Shown piece by piece: positions 33,884 through 44,814 of a stretch of DNA of 64,000 nt. The notes under the pieces are model-generated. The model was not told the origin of the DNA. It worked only from the letters and a program-made list of their open reading frames with translations, and made no database searches. The translations under genes were made by a program, and so were the position numbers. The DNA is taken from positions 496,001 through 560,000 of the forward strand of contig JASPKZ010010273.1 of NCBI GenBank assembly GCA_030220185.1. Direction: 5' to 3'. The stretch comes from Diploptera punctata. Taxonomy: Eukaryota > Arthropoda > Insecta > Blattodea > Blaberidae. The first letter of the stretch is position 1, and every line of letters starts with the position of its first letter.

Positions 33884-34084
33884 CATAGCTGATGTATATG
33901 GGTAAATATTGTGTCACTAAATTAGCTTGGTTAAACACTCCAACTAGGGAACAATCTTAACCAAAACAGGGAACAATGGAATATATAGATAGTAATAATA
34001 ATTATAATGTGTGATGGTTAAAATTTGAACTAATGCAAATAAATACATTAAAAAGATAAGAGTAATGAAATAAATGTACACTAT

Positions 34085-34330
34085 TTTGTGCAGTCACGGA
34101 TAGAAAGTTTTCCTTTAGCTTTTCGACCTCCGCTGTATGATCAGTATCCTTATAATTCGCATGGTATGTAGAATAATATCTTTGACTATTGAACTTTTTC
34201 ACATTAGTAAGAACTTTCAGACACACTAAACATTTTGTCTTATCTTCATATTCAGTAAATAAGTATACATATTCCCATTGCCGATTAAAATAAATAATTT
34301 GGGATGACGAACGCTGTTTCAAATCTGCTG
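34085..34330 (-). pseudogene. hAT-type transposase N-terminal zinc-finger fragment
   Basis: Minus-strand frame: FNRQWEYVYLFTEYEDKTKC, LVCLKVLTNVKKFNSQRYYS, TYHANYKD. It fits the pattern FNxxW..YLF-x-C-L-x-C-..-N-x-x-R-H-Y..H of the BED-like finger of GTF2IRD2/ZBED-type hAT transposases, with both Cys kept and the expected RHY changed to RYY. Probably the same decayed element as 32655-32935. Confidence 0.65.
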
Positions 34331-34559
34331 CATGTTCCGGCATGAGAATCCTAAGAAACTTACCTAATGCAGGGATTATTATTATAATAATCCCTGACCT
34401 AATGTGCCACCACATCCCAAACCTCCCTTCCTTCATTCCTCCTTTATTGATTACTTGATTGTTCTGCTCTTCCGTCGTGCACGCGTGCAGGGAAGAGTGC
34501 TCTTGCACAAAGAGCCAGGGGTTCAATAATCCCTGCAAAGAGCACGAGTTGGTCACCGC

Positions 34560-35469
34560 TGATTTATATTAATATATGAAGATACGCTTCCATGTGCTCA
34601 AAAATAAAACATTAAAAAATTCCCGCCTTCATATTGAAACATGAGCCATTCAACAATTTTCCCTCGGTTAGAGTATACAGTATTTATTTAATTTGGAAAT
34701 AACTAATCTTTTCCCTATACAGAATATCTTCATTTCCCTAAATCAAAAAAAAAATTATTCTGACAGTTAATTGAATTATCAGTTTTTAGTTTAATATTTA
34801 TAAAAATCGGATTGAGAAATAATATATTTAGGTATTCAGGAGAAATATGACACTTTTTTTTTCTTGAAATTTGGAGAAGAGAATTTTGGTTTGATAAAAC
34901 GTAAATAGAATATAGGAAGGTTTTAAAATCTAACATTTTACCAGGGATTTTCCTAATCTGTGATTTTACGTTATATGGTTACATTGATAGAATAAAATAA
35001 AAGGCTAAGAGCGAATAATAATATGTTTAATAGACTGGATATTGGCAACACTTCGATTCAATTTGTCGTATAGTTCAGGGAATGCAATTGTTTTTATTTG
35101 AAAATTGTGAAGAATATTTCGATTGATCCGTGAATGTAGGATTAAAATTTCATTAAATAATGATATAATAAATGAAAATTAGTATCCAAGTAAAGTATAT
35201 TTGCTAATGTCAATAACATTGTATATATTTTTTCTAACTTATAAACATGTTTTCTAATCGTTCTGTTTGTTAACTGTTAGTAAAGCAATGAATATGTATA
35301 AGTAAAATACGATCAACATCCTGTTGTTCTACCGATTACTGAAAACAAGAGGGATGTTTTATTCATGGAGCTTTTGTAATTTAAGATCATTGATTGTATT
35401 TATGTTCTACTTTAGCTGTGATACGACTTGCTTGTGTTTAAAAATATTTGCTGTGTTATTTTTGTTTAG
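34560..35469 (+). other. Upstream region of gene 2
   Basis: A+T-rich, no repeat recognised. A likely 3' splice site (TTTTTGTTTAG ending at 35469) implies one or more 5' non-coding exons upstream, which I cannot place. Confidence 0.4.
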
Positions 35470-35634
35470 GATCTCTCAGGACTCCAATAGTAATGGCTGG
35501 TAGTTGAAATACGAAGAATATGGGTTTAAAGCATTTTCAAATTGTGTTTGACAACCCTACTGGCACATATTATTGTGGTCAGACTGTTTCTGGACGTGTT
35601 CTTATGGGTCTTAATTCGCCTAAAAAGATACGTG
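35470..35634 (+). CDS. Arrestin-domain protein gene 2, first coding exon
   Basis: ATG at 35520 (A at -3, G at +4) starts MGLKHFQIVFDNPTGTYYCG, then QTVSGRVLM and LNSPKKIRG. This is the N-terminal beta-sandwich start of insect ARRDC2/3-like alpha-arrestins (x-G-x-x-V-x-G-R-V). The start is supported by the family start MGLK and by an in-frame TGA at 35505. The donor is GTGGGT at 35635 (phase 1). The better-looking GTAAAG four bases on would give an immediate stop after splicing. The 5' UTR part is 35470-35519. Product: adaptor at plasma and endosomal membranes, by family knowledge. Confidence 0.85.
35493..35507 (+). promoter_or_regulatory. Upstream ORF of four codons before gene 2 start
   Basis: ATGGCTGGTAGTTGA with G at -3 and G at +4, a strong initiation context. 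It ends 12 bases before the main ATG and is in the same frame. Such a minimal uORF could lower or regulate translation. Confidence 0.5.
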
Positions 35635-36161
35635 GTGGGTAAAGTAGACCTAAGATAGTATTTACAAGACGAGCTCATTTAAATCCGGCTTAGGGGGCGT
35701 GTCACTGTAACACCTTCACAATGTATGTACAATACATATTTATTCAATTTAGTTATATTCTGATCGTTTATAAAATAATACTTATATTTCAAAAGTAAGT
35801 CTACTGCACATGAAAGTTAATTATGTTTGCTTACAAGCCATATAATGAACAAAGCTTAAGTAACCTAACCTAATTGCATGATACCACAATAAAATCAGGG
35901 GTTATTTTAGTGCAAATGACAGTCTATGAATCATGGAATAACACTTAATTAGTAACATGTTACGAAAAATGGACAAATATAAGATTAGGATGAGTTATTT
36001 TTGGTAATTTTTAAAAATTTAAAACTGATCTTAAGACCTTAAGTTGTACCCATAATTCATAAGTATATTTCAATATTACGATTGTTAATAAGGAGTTTTA
36101 GTTAATTTAATTCAGTTACCAGTAGAGGTATTTTCTATATTTTCTTTATACAAAAAACATG

Positions 36162-36196
<35 letters not shown>

Positions 36197-36220
36197 ATAT
36201 AAGTACAAAGATTAGTAAAT
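35635..36220 (+). other. Start of gene 2 intron 1, nothing recognised but an (AT)n run
   Basis: A+T-rich intron sequence. An (AT)n/(GT)n microsatellite at about 36163-36198 precedes the TIR transposon. Confidence 0.5.
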
Positions 36221-37213
36221 GGACTGTCCCATATCAAGTCATTCAGGCCGTATCACCCACCACTTCCAATTTTGATGGAACTGTATATTTTTTATCTTCT
36301 CGCTCAGTTATGAAAGTATACCAAATTTTATCTATCTCAACTGGTTTATGTTGTATAGGACTTTGAAATATTAGTAAAATAGCCAAATTTGCCGTTTCCA
36401 AGCCTACAAAAAGAACTTATATTGGAAAAAGTCAGTTATATGTCTCAGACGAATTCTTCTAAGTTCCACAGAATCGCAATGCGCATGCGCGAGTTGCTGT
36501 AATGTATCCGCGATCAAGTTTTATGTAAATATATATATATATAAAATATTGTAAAGAAAGTTTGAAGATCGTTGCAAAATGTTTAAAACAGTACAAAACG
36601 TGTTTACAAGTGTTTAGTGCATCAGTGGCATAAGAATGTACGTGTGGAATTGTGATGGGCATATAACCTACCTCACCCCTTATATTTTCAATGAAAAATA
36701 TTTGTATCTTTGACATTTATATTGCAAATTTTATAAAAACTTGCAGTATTCTTGAGTGAACTGTGCTGATTCCAGCAAAAATGTGGCAACACTTTGTTTG
36801 TTTTATAAAAAAATACTTTGTATAAGTTTTTAAAAACTTTTTAGCACAAAAATGGTGTTTTACAAAAAAAATCATATATCTAAGAGGAAAAGTGATACTC
36901 ATGTCAATTTTTTAAAAATTAATCTACAACATATTTTCTATTTTAAGAAACAATAAAATACTTGGCATTGTATTTGCTTCATTTTATGAAAATATTTTTA
37001 ATTAAACTACTATTTTTTTTTTTTACTATTGATGGGCCTACTCTTGAGTTTTATAGGTACCACATTATAAATTAAAAATAGCTACAAATTTTTTAAAATT
37101 GTATAATAACAATTATACTAAAAATAATATTTAATAGGCCTGTTAGAAAATCAATATATTAATTGATAAAATAAGCTAGATTACAGTAAATTTAGTACAC
37201 TTAAAATATAACT

Positions 37214-37226
37214 GAAATCAAGAACT
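37214..37226. repeat. Target-site duplication of the LINE, left copy
   Basis: GAAATCAAGAACT, repeated exactly at 40275-40287 and directly bordering the LINE on both sides. Confidence 0.9.
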
Positions 37227-37256
37227 CATCATCATCATCATAGTACATTCACGAAT

Positions 37257-38204
37257 TTAGGCCATTTGTTGACCTGTTTCGGCCTCAAGAGAAACACCAT
37301 CCAGAAGTCTTTTGAGTGGACGTCCTGGTCTTCTTCTTCCTGCGGGTTGATATCTTAACATTAGTTTGGGTATTCTGTGATCTTCCATTCGATGAACATG
37401 TTGTATCCATCTTGACTTATAATCAGAAATTTTGTTTTCTAAAGATTCCATGTGTAATTCTTCTAAGATGTCTTCATTTTTTTTGTGATCTAGTAGTGTG
37501 TATCCTGCAGTCCTCCGAAGATATCTCATTTCAGCAGATCTAAGTCTCTGTATATCCTTCTGTTTCAACGTCCATACTTCGCTACCATACAAAAGAGTTG
37601 GAAGAGCCAGTGTTTTATACACTTTCAGTCTTGAATGCTTTTGGACTAACTGTGGCTTGAAGATAGAATTTATTAACCCTAAAATTCTTAAAAATTTAGA
37701 TATTTTTGCATTTACATGCTTTTCTTCTTCATATGAGATATTGCATCCTAGATATGTAAAATTATTCACCTGCTCCAAAATTTTATTGTCCAGTACAATT
37801 TTACTTCTGACAGGATCTACACCTTGAAATGCCATAATTTTTGTTTTTTCTGTAGATATCTTTAATCCATATTCTTCTGTAATTTTGTTAAGTTCATACA
37901 GACCTTTCTGTAGATTATCTTCGGAATTTGCTATTATTATTTGGTCATCTGCAAACAATAGGGTGTTTAATTTTCTATTTTCTGATATTCTTATTCCAAA
38001 TTTATATGTTTTGTTCCAGCAACATATTACTTCATTGATATAAATTGCAAAGAGTGTTGGGGATAGGGGGCAGCCTTGTCTCACACCATGATTTATAATT
38101 CCTTCTTCAGAAAATCTGTTATTTAATTTAATCTTTATGGTGTTGTCTTTGTAAATATTTTGTATGTTCTGCCGAAGTAAATTTGGTATATTTCTGTCTT
38201 CCAA
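37257..38204 (-). pseudogene. LINE reverse transcriptase, palm/thumb and C-terminal part
   Basis: 315 codons without a stop, with RQGCPLSPTLFAIYINEV, FADD catalytic aspartates, LKISTEKTKIMAF, NNFTYLGCNIS and the W..HVHRM/GRPLKRL tail. It is the longest open frame in the window. Separated from the upstream RT part (38275-38718) by a small frameshift. Confidence 0.85.
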
Positions 38205-38274
38205 TATATTAAGAGTTTTGATCTCTTGACTGTGTCGAATGCTTTTTCAAAATCTATGAAAGCAAAATGTGTTT

Positions 38275-38718
38275 CTAAGTTGAATTCTCTTCTTTTTCAA
38301 GCAATAGTTTAACAGAAAATGCTGAATCAATACAAGATCGTCCTTTCCTAAATCCATTTTGACATTCCATAAGGAATTTTTCACTGAAACTTTTCAATTT
38401 TCCATTTAAAATGTCTGCATAAATTTTGTAGCATGTGTTTAACAAACTGATTCCCCTATAGTTGTCCATTTTTCTCTTGTCTCCTTTCTTGAACAGGGGT
38501 ATAACAATGCTTGTCTTCCATTCTTGTGGTATATCTGCATTTTTGAATACATTATTAAAGAAGGACAACAGTCTTTCATGGAACTGTTTGCCTGCATATT
38601 TGTACAATTCTGAATTCAAGCCATCTGTGCCAGTTGCCTTCCCATTTTTTAATTTCTTTAAACTATTGTTCAATTCTTCCAATGATATTATGGAATCTGT
38701 CTCATTATTATTTCGCAA
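38275..38718 (-). pseudogene. LINE reverse transcriptase, fingers part
   Basis: 147 codons: LKKLKNGKATGTDGLNSELY, WKTSIVIPLFKKGDKRKMDN, YRGISLLNTCYKIYADIL, NGFRKGRSCIDSAF. These are RT motifs 0-3. It continues into the next frame with the FADD part. Confidence 0.85.
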
Positions 38719-38783
38719 AATTGTATCTTCATAGCTATTGTCAGTCCAAAGACTTTTATAATAATTGAAAAAATCTTCTTTTG

Positions 38784-39386
38784 TTACTCCGCAATTAATT
38801 TTGGTAGATTCTTAATATCTTTAATATCTTTATTCAAATGTTTTAATATTTTGAAAGCATTAGGTTGGAGCTTATGCAAATCTGATTCTAAATGTGTAAC
38901 AAAATTTAACCATGTTTTCCTATGTCTCTTTCTTATTTCCCTCTTAACAATAGCTCTACAGCGTTTGAATTCTATTTCATTTTCTACTTTCTTTGTGTTC
39001 AAATATTTTTTATAAGCTGCATTTTTTTCTTCAATCAATTGTTTTATTTGATCATCCCAGATTTTTAGAGTTCTATTTCTTCTTTGTCGTATATTTACTT
39101 TTCCTAAAGTTTCATTAGCTGCATTTTGAATTATCATTTTAATGTTTTTCCATTCTTCTTCGACATCATTACTTTCTGGAGTTGTAGCCATATATTGCTG
39201 AATTCTTCTCGAATATAACCATTTAATGCTGTCATCATAAAATAATTTTACCTTGTACTTTTGTTCTATGCTCTGTTGTTGTTTCTTTCTTTTTAACCAT
39301 CTTGGTGGAAACCTTATTCTTGCTTCTACTAGGTAGTGATCTGAACCAATATCATATCCTCTGTAGGCTCTGACATCGAGAAACAA
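38784..39386 (-). pseudogene. LINE end of endonuclease and linker
   Basis: Begins LFLDVRAYRGYDIGSDHYLV after the frame change; SDH is the last catalytic motif of apurinic-type endonucleases. Then a lysine/arginine-rich linker (KRKKQQQSIEQKYKVKLF, KREIRKRHRKTW) before the RT. Confidence 0.8.
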
Positions 39387-39541
39387 TTTAAAAATCTTAT
39401 TATTTGCAATGAAATAATCAATGATTGATTTTGAGTCCTGACGATGCCAGGTATATCTTATGTATGTTTCTATGATTGTAAAAGGTATTCGTTATTTTCA
39501 GTTCATTGTAGATAGCAAAATCTGTTAATCTTGTCCCATTC

Positions 39542-40093
39542 CTATTGCTGGTTGGTTCGCCAAATGTTCCAATAGTATGGTTGACTTGAGCATTGCCCAC
39601 TCTGGCATTTTAAATCTCCTATTATGAGAATGTAATCATTTCTATTAATTTTGCTATAAATTTCTTGTAATATTTTATAAAATTCTTCATTGTCTTCTTC
39701 ACGGCCTTCCTCTGGTGCATATACACCAAGAACTGTCAAATTACCTCTATTAATTTTCAGTCGAAGCTTTAATATTCTTTCATTCCAGTAAGTGTAGTGT
39801 TGAATTTTATTTCTTATGGTTTTATTAATCCAAATCATTACTCCAGCTTGTCCATGGGTTTTCCTGTCGACACCGCTATATATTTGTACATAATTTTGTG
39901 TTTCTTTCGTTCCTTTGAGTTTCTTCTTAGTTTCTGTAGTTACTGCAATATCAATGTTTCTATTTTTAAATATACTGTCTAGTTCCTCTTCTTTTTCATG
40001 GATGCTTCGGACATTCCAGGTTGCATATCTTACAATATCATTGTGCCGTTTTCTTTTAACCATATTTCTTTGCTGTGGGTCGTCATATTTCAA
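39542..40093 (-). pseudogene. LINE apurinic-like endonuclease, N-terminal part
   Basis: Reads IVRYATWNVRSIHEKEEELD (Asn of motif 1), IDIAVTTETKKKLKGTKE (Glu), GVMIWINKTI, LTVLGVYAPEEG, LIIGDLKCQSGQ. The usual G-D-F-N of the third motif is GDLK, so the catalytic Asn is missing, and the frame then shifts. Inactive in this copy. Confidence 0.8.
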
Positions 40094-40274
40094 TTCCTTC
40101 TGGCTTTTTTCGTGTTGAGACTTGAAAGTAGTTTTGAAGTTCCTTAGGACAGGTTACTGGCCCGACGCTAAGTAGTCCAGTGGTAGGGCTGCTACCTTTT
40201 AGTCTCTGGACAGACATTAGGATACCGCATTTACTCAGTACCTGATGGAACGGTTATACCGCCGTGACTCGGTC

Positions 40275-40287
40275 GAAATCAAGAACT
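40275..40287. repeat. Target-site duplication of the LINE, right copy
   Basis: GAAATCAAGAACT, exact match to 37214-37226. Confidence 0.9.
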
Positions 40288-40453
40288 GTGAGAGAATAAA
40301 ATGAGTTCAGTGATGAGACAAGTTAGAACATGAAAAAGATAAGAATAAGAATTTTATTAAAATTTTAATTTCATGTCTTTTAGAATAAATGGTACCAAGA
40401 AGATGAAGTCACATACAGTACATGGGTATACTGACAGAACATAGAAGGTCACA

Positions 40454-41600
40454 GTGACAGTTTCATTTGATGAAAATTTAAATCACCTTGTGGAGTGTCT
40501 TAAAAATCTTTTACCCCATTCTTTTATTACAAAGTCTCAGTCTAACTATCTGAAAGAGTTAAAAACAAAACTTCGGCCAGATGAGGCAATCATTTTAATA
40601 GACTTCTGTGAAAACTACACTTATGTTATTCGAGACGAAGTGCAAGGTTACCACTGGACACAAGATAGCTGGTCTCTACATCCAGTGATAATTTATACTT
40701 GTAATGAGCAAGGAAAGTATCTAATTATATTAAGTTTGTGCATAATCTCAGATGATTTGGAACATGACGTGGGTTTTGTTTATGAAACCAATAGAATTAT
40801 TGCAAAGTTTTTAAGTGATAGGTTTTCCCATGATCAAACTGTGCACTATTTCAGTGATGGTTGTGCTGGGCAGTACAAGAATTGTAAGAACTTCATAAAT
40901 CTATGTTACCATCAAAACAATTCCAACTTAAAAGGATGTTGGTCTTTTTTTTGCCATAAACCACGGTAATTCTCCATGTGATGGTATAGGAGGGACAGTG
41001 AAACATCTTCTAACAAGGGAAAGTATGTAACTTGGTCCTGGCAATACAATCACTAATGTAGATAAAGTTTGAGTTTTGCCAATCTAGAATTAAGAAGATT
41101 TTTTTTCCTGTTGAAGAAAGAAAGTTTATCCACTTGCAGACAACTAGAATCCCGTTTCTCACAAGTGAAAATGGTAGCTGATACTAGCCGTTTTCATTGT
41201 TTTTCTCCACTGTCAGAAAATGAAATATGTTCAAAAAGGATAGGTTGTGATTCAAATTATAGTTTAGTTTGTGGAAAACAAAATCTTTCTAAGCAAGTGA
41301 CTATGGTGAAAATTTGTACAAATTTCTATGTGGCTTGTGTCTATGACAACCATTAGCTTTTTGGTCTTGTACTTTCAAAAAATGAAGAAGAGTGTGATGT
41401 GCAAATCGAGTTAATGCATCATTTTGGTCCATCTAAATCATTTTTCATCAGAAAGATGATATTTGTTTTGTCCCATTACAGAACATTTTAAGTATCATGG
41501 ACCCTCCCACAACTAAAGGCTCAGGAAGAGTATATTACTTTCATAACAAAGATATGAACATCACAGATAAAAAATTCAACCACCTAATGGAACAAACAAA
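40454..41600 (+). pseudogene. Transposase-like gene of the long-TIR element, frameshifted
   Basis: A 171-codon frame reads RPDEAIILIDFCENYTYVIR, EVQGYHWTQDSWSLHPVIIY, then HYFSDGCAGQYKNCKNFINL and CYHQN. A shift in a T run near 40950 continues into FFAINHGNSPCDGIGGTVKH. The series D-F-x-E-N-Y, Y-F-S-D-G..Q-Y-K-N and H-G-K-x-P-C-D-G-x-G-G-x-V-K-R is known to me from multi-copy proteins in many invertebrates. The conserved Asp residues suggest a DDE-type core. Beyond 41030 the frame is broken several times. It lies between the inverted arms, which supports a transposase role. Confidence 0.65.
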
Positions 41601-41960
41601 GGATTAGTAATGAAGGGCTTGAAAATAGAAAACAATTAATTTTTATGATGGTAAGTTGTAAAAAATATTGTGCTTCTCTTGATTTTATTTTTTACAATAG
41701 GTATAATATTTTTGATTCTTGTAATTTGTAGTATAATTATTATATATTTTAAAACAAATTTGTAGCTGTTTGTTGTTTAATTTATAATGTGGTACCTAAA
41801 AAACTCAAGGGTAGGCCTACCATAGTAAAAAAAATATTTAATTAAATATATTTTTTATACAAGAAGCAAATATAATGCCAAATATTTTATTGTTCCTTAT
41901 AATAGAAAATATGTTGTAGATTCATTTTTTTTTAAATTACTTGATTATCACTTTGCCTTT

Positions 41961-42096
41961 ATGAATGAGTTAGAGAAAATGCTTTAACATCTCACTTCAT
42001 AAAGTTGTGTGTCTTCACAATACTGGTTTCAAAGTATTGTGAAGACACACAACTTTTTGAAGTGAGATGTTAAAGCATTTTCTCCAATTCATTCAT
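41961..42096. mobile_element. Near-perfect hairpin (MITE-like) in the right arm
   Basis: ATGAATGAGTTAGAGAAAAT...TTCACAATAC and its complement form arms of about 62 bases with a loop of about 10. It interrupts the right inverted arm; the left arm lacks it, so it inserted later. Confidence 0.8.
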
Positions 42097-42680
42097 AAAT
42101 GTAAATACCTCACAGTTTTACCTCCCACTTTGATTTTGATTAAAATCACTTTGCCTCTTAGAGATATGAATTTTTTTGTAAAACACCATTTTAATGCTAA
42201 AAGTTTTTAAAAACTTATAAAAATATTTTTTTATAAAACAAATAAAGTGTTGCCACTTTTTTTCTGGAATCAGCAAAATTCACTCAACAATACTGCAAGT
42301 TTTCATAAGATTTGCACTATAAATGTCAAAAGACAAATATATTTTATTGAAAGTACAAGTTCTTTTTGGAGGTTTGGAAACAGCAAACCGGCTAATTTAC
42401 TAATATTTGAAAGTCCTATACAACAAAAACCAGTTGAGATAAAATTTGGTATATAGAATACTTCCGTAACTTGTTTCATCAAAATTGGAGGTGGTGGGTG
42501 ATAAATTTGATTTTTCGTGGATGATTTAGTGTGGAATTCGCCAAATCTTACAGTATAATCTAACATTTATCGTTAGATTAGGTAAATTTTAGGTTATACT
42601 GGTTTATTGTAAAATGTATGGTATTTGTACATTTACAGTAACATACACATACATTTACAGTAACATACACATACATCGAG

Positions 42681-43304
42681 ACTCTACCGACAAACTTTCA
42701 CAAGTTGTTCAGGGATGTTTCCTGAGTGTTTTGATATAAGAAATCCATTGGCTCATTACTAAGTAATTTCATTGTTTTTGATTTGTATAACTCAACAACC
42801 TTTGTATCTGTTTTACTTGTAATATGATTGTTTTCAAATTATACTGTTACATTTGAAGTAATTGTTCAAAATCTTCACCACCATGATCACGACTAACTTC
42901 ATAGCATCATGTTGTGCATGCTCGATCATCCCAGGAGATTGGCACACATTGTCTGTGGCTGCTACAATTCTAGCAACCAGGTCCATACACTTTTCGACAA
43001 GAGGCTCTTCATGTGACGCCAGGAGAAAATTTCTATTGATGTTAGATCTGGTGATAGAGCTGGCCATGAAACAGGACCACCACAACCATCTTTGCCCGAA
43101 ATGTTCATCAAGATATTCCTTAACATTCACTGCAAAATGTGCTGGTACTCCATCATGTTGAAACCACATACACCTGTGAATTATCAGTGGAATTGCACAA
43201 AGCAACAATTAAATTACTCGGTAATAGCCATCAGACACCATGGGTTCCTTATATCAGAACACTCAGGAAACATCCCTGAACCTATGAAAGTTTGTCGGTA
43301 GAGT
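42681..43304 (-). mobile_element. Short TIR transposon with transposase C-terminal fragment
   Basis: Ends are inverted copies over about 70 bases: ACTCTACCGACAAACTTTCA..TTCAGGGATGTTTCCTGAGT and its complement. Inside, the minus strand reads MWFQHDGVPAHFAVNVKEYL, DEHFGQRW, then, frame-shifted, GGPVSWPALSPDLTSIEIFS-like and W-R-H-M-K-S-L-L. Q-H-D-G-x-P-A-H-F and W-P-x-x-S-P-D-L-T are the second and third DDE/D motifs of a mariner/Tc1-type transposase. Only the last third of the gene is left. Confidence 0.8.
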
Positions 43305-43364
43305 TTGGATTCACTCATATATATATATATATTTTTCCCCTAGTCATTATTCACATCATCACCA

Positions 43365-43735
43365 CATGATGCTACATCCCATATCGAGCCCTGGCCACCC
43401 CAATCCCATTCCTCCACACTTCTCTATCCATTGCAGTCGACTTCCAATTCCTGACACCAAGCATCTGGTTAGTTTCCTTTTTTACTGCATTCTCCCATCT
43501 ATTTCTTGGTCTTCCCTGAGATCTTTTCCCATCAAATATTGTGTTTATTACCTTTTTCAGAATTCTTTGATCCTGCATTCTATGCACATGCCCAGCCCAT
43601 TGTAACCTCTTAAGGTGGATTATGGTGTCTAAATTAGGCATTCTGTATAATTGTTTAAGTTCTAATTTATTTCTGGTTCTCCATACATCATTTTCATTAA
43701 TAGGACCATGTATTCTTCATATTATCTTTCTCTCG
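43365..43735 (-). pseudogene. LINE C-terminal fragment
   Basis: Minus strand: ELKQLYRMPNLDTIIHLKRL, QWAGHVHRMQDQRILKKVIN, GKRSQGRPRNRWENAVKKET, then WKSTAMDREVWRNGI. This is the conserved C-terminus of RTE-like LINEs. An (AT)n run lies next to its 3' end at about 43318-43331. Confidence 0.75.
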
Positions 43736-44319
43736 AAGGTATTAACCATACATTATTTTCACTTTTTTTTTTTGGATTACTGTAGAATGTCATTTGCACT
43801 AGTATTTCCCAACCGGATAACAATGAAGATAAGATATACTGTTATGGTGATACAAAAATTTGTTTAATTCATTTGAACTACCCAATGTACGACATTTAAT
43901 ATTTATAGTAACAAGCTATTATCACAGGTTTTATTGATTTGAGTCATTTTCAATATGGCGTCAACCTAGTTTAGCTTATTTCAGTTTTACTTAATACTTA
44001 CATGTTTTTTTTTGTAGTTTGTTGAGCAGTTTGGAGGGTTGAGAGGATGAAGTACCCCTTCATTCAGGTTTTCTAAACGTGTAACTATCCTAATCATGTT
44101 CAGCACACTTTGTCACATATGAGTAGCATAAATTGTTCCACTTCTCATATACCATATAGATCTAAGCTATAATATTTGAGTTTTACATCACATTACAAAC
44201 ATTGGTCTTGAATTTGAAAAGCTAACAAAAATAATTTACACTACATTTATATTACCAGGAGTAGGCCTAGACACTAAATCGTGCAGTTCATAATAGCTTC
44301 TTATCCTGTAATTTATGAG

Positions 44320-44690
44320 GTCAGATGGGTGTACTCAAGGGCAGTGTTCTAGCTCCATTACTGTACTCATTGTATATTGAATGCCATTTCAACAAAATTA
44401 TGACATTCTTGCTATCATATTTATGCTGACAATGTGCGAATTTACATGAACTTCAAACCTGACAAAACCTATGAAAACATGACAGTCTTAAAGCTGATGT
44501 ACAAATATTGCAGTGGTGTAAGTACCTCAGACTTAGAATTAATGCAGAGAAGATCTATGCAATTATTCTTGGACATCCAAGATTGCAGTAAACTATTACC
44601 AATATCAATCTGCTGACCATCATACTAGATAACAAATCAACACCTTAACCGAAGAGAGAGAAATTATTTGTGCTCGGTCCATAAGGTGTG
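44320..44690 (+). pseudogene. Non-LTR retrotransposon RT fragment (CR1/Jockey group)
   Basis: Broken frames give GVLKGSVLAPLLYSLYIECH (usual form G-V-P-Q-G-S-V-L-x-P-L-L-Y), YADNVRIYMN-like and LRINAEKIYAIILG. Heavily decayed. Confidence 0.6.
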
Positions 44691-44691
44691 T

Positions 44692-44762
44692 CTTAACTAG
44701 TTCAGTGATAGAATGCCAGTGTGTAAAGCTGGAGATTTTGGGTTCAAATCCTAGCTCAGGCA
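44692..44762 (+). tRNA. tRNA-like repeat core
   Basis: GTGTCTTAACTAGTTCAGTG..TAGAATGCC..GGTTCAAATCCTAGCTCAGGC, then AATTTTTTCTTAAGTTATGT. Another member of the tRNA-like repeat family with the standard downstream flank. Confidence 0.4.
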
Positions 44763-44814
44763 CAATTTTTTCTTAAGTTATGTAGGTAGGAAATAACACT
44801 GAGGTTTATTTTAA

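Larger units (their letters stand above)
37227..40274 (-). mobile_element. Near-complete RTE-like LINE (endonuclease + reverse transcriptase)
   Basis: The 3.05-kb insertion runs on the minus strand with a 13-bp target duplication and a (ATG)n 3' tail, typical of RTE-type LINEs. In order: apurinic-type endonuclease (40093 to about 39370; ATWNVRS, ..TETKKKL, LGVYAPEEG, then GSDHYLV), linker, and reverse transcriptase (38718-37257; KATGTDGLNSELY, NYRGISLLN, NGFRKGRSC, RQGCPLSPTLFAIYI, LLFADDQIII). A C-terminal part has YGSEVWTL, RRTAGYTLLDHKKNED, WIQHVHRM and GRRRPGRPLKRL. Frameshifts near 39570, 39390, 38750 and 38240 break the single ORF. The 5' UTR is about 180 bases. Confidence 0.9.
36221..42542 (+). 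mobile_element. Long-TIR DNA transposon with decayed transposase, split by a LINE
   Basis: The two ends are long inverted copies: TATCACCCACCACTTCCAAT near 36271 against ATTGGAGGTGGTGGGTGATA near 42484. Similarity then runs inward past GTAGGCCTA and GTGGTACC to about 37155 and 41680. AAAT at 36217-36220 and 42543-42546 looks like a 4-bp target duplication. Without the LINE the element is about 3.26 kb. Between the arms is a plus-strand transposase-like frame. The 4-bp duplication and acidic motifs would fit Sola-type transposons, but that assignment is tentative. The left arm has an extra 270 bp (about 36415-36685) and the right arm a hairpin insertion (41961-42096). Confidence 0.75.

Noticed and set aside
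35635..35644. Alternative donor GTAAAG for gene 2 exon 1
   Set aside because: Using it would read GGG-AAT-TGA at the exon 2 junction, an immediate stop; GTGGGT at 35635 keeps the family sequence.
37316..37827. Plus-strand frames of 75-109 codons opposite the LINE RT
   Set aside because: Antisense shadows of the RT frame.
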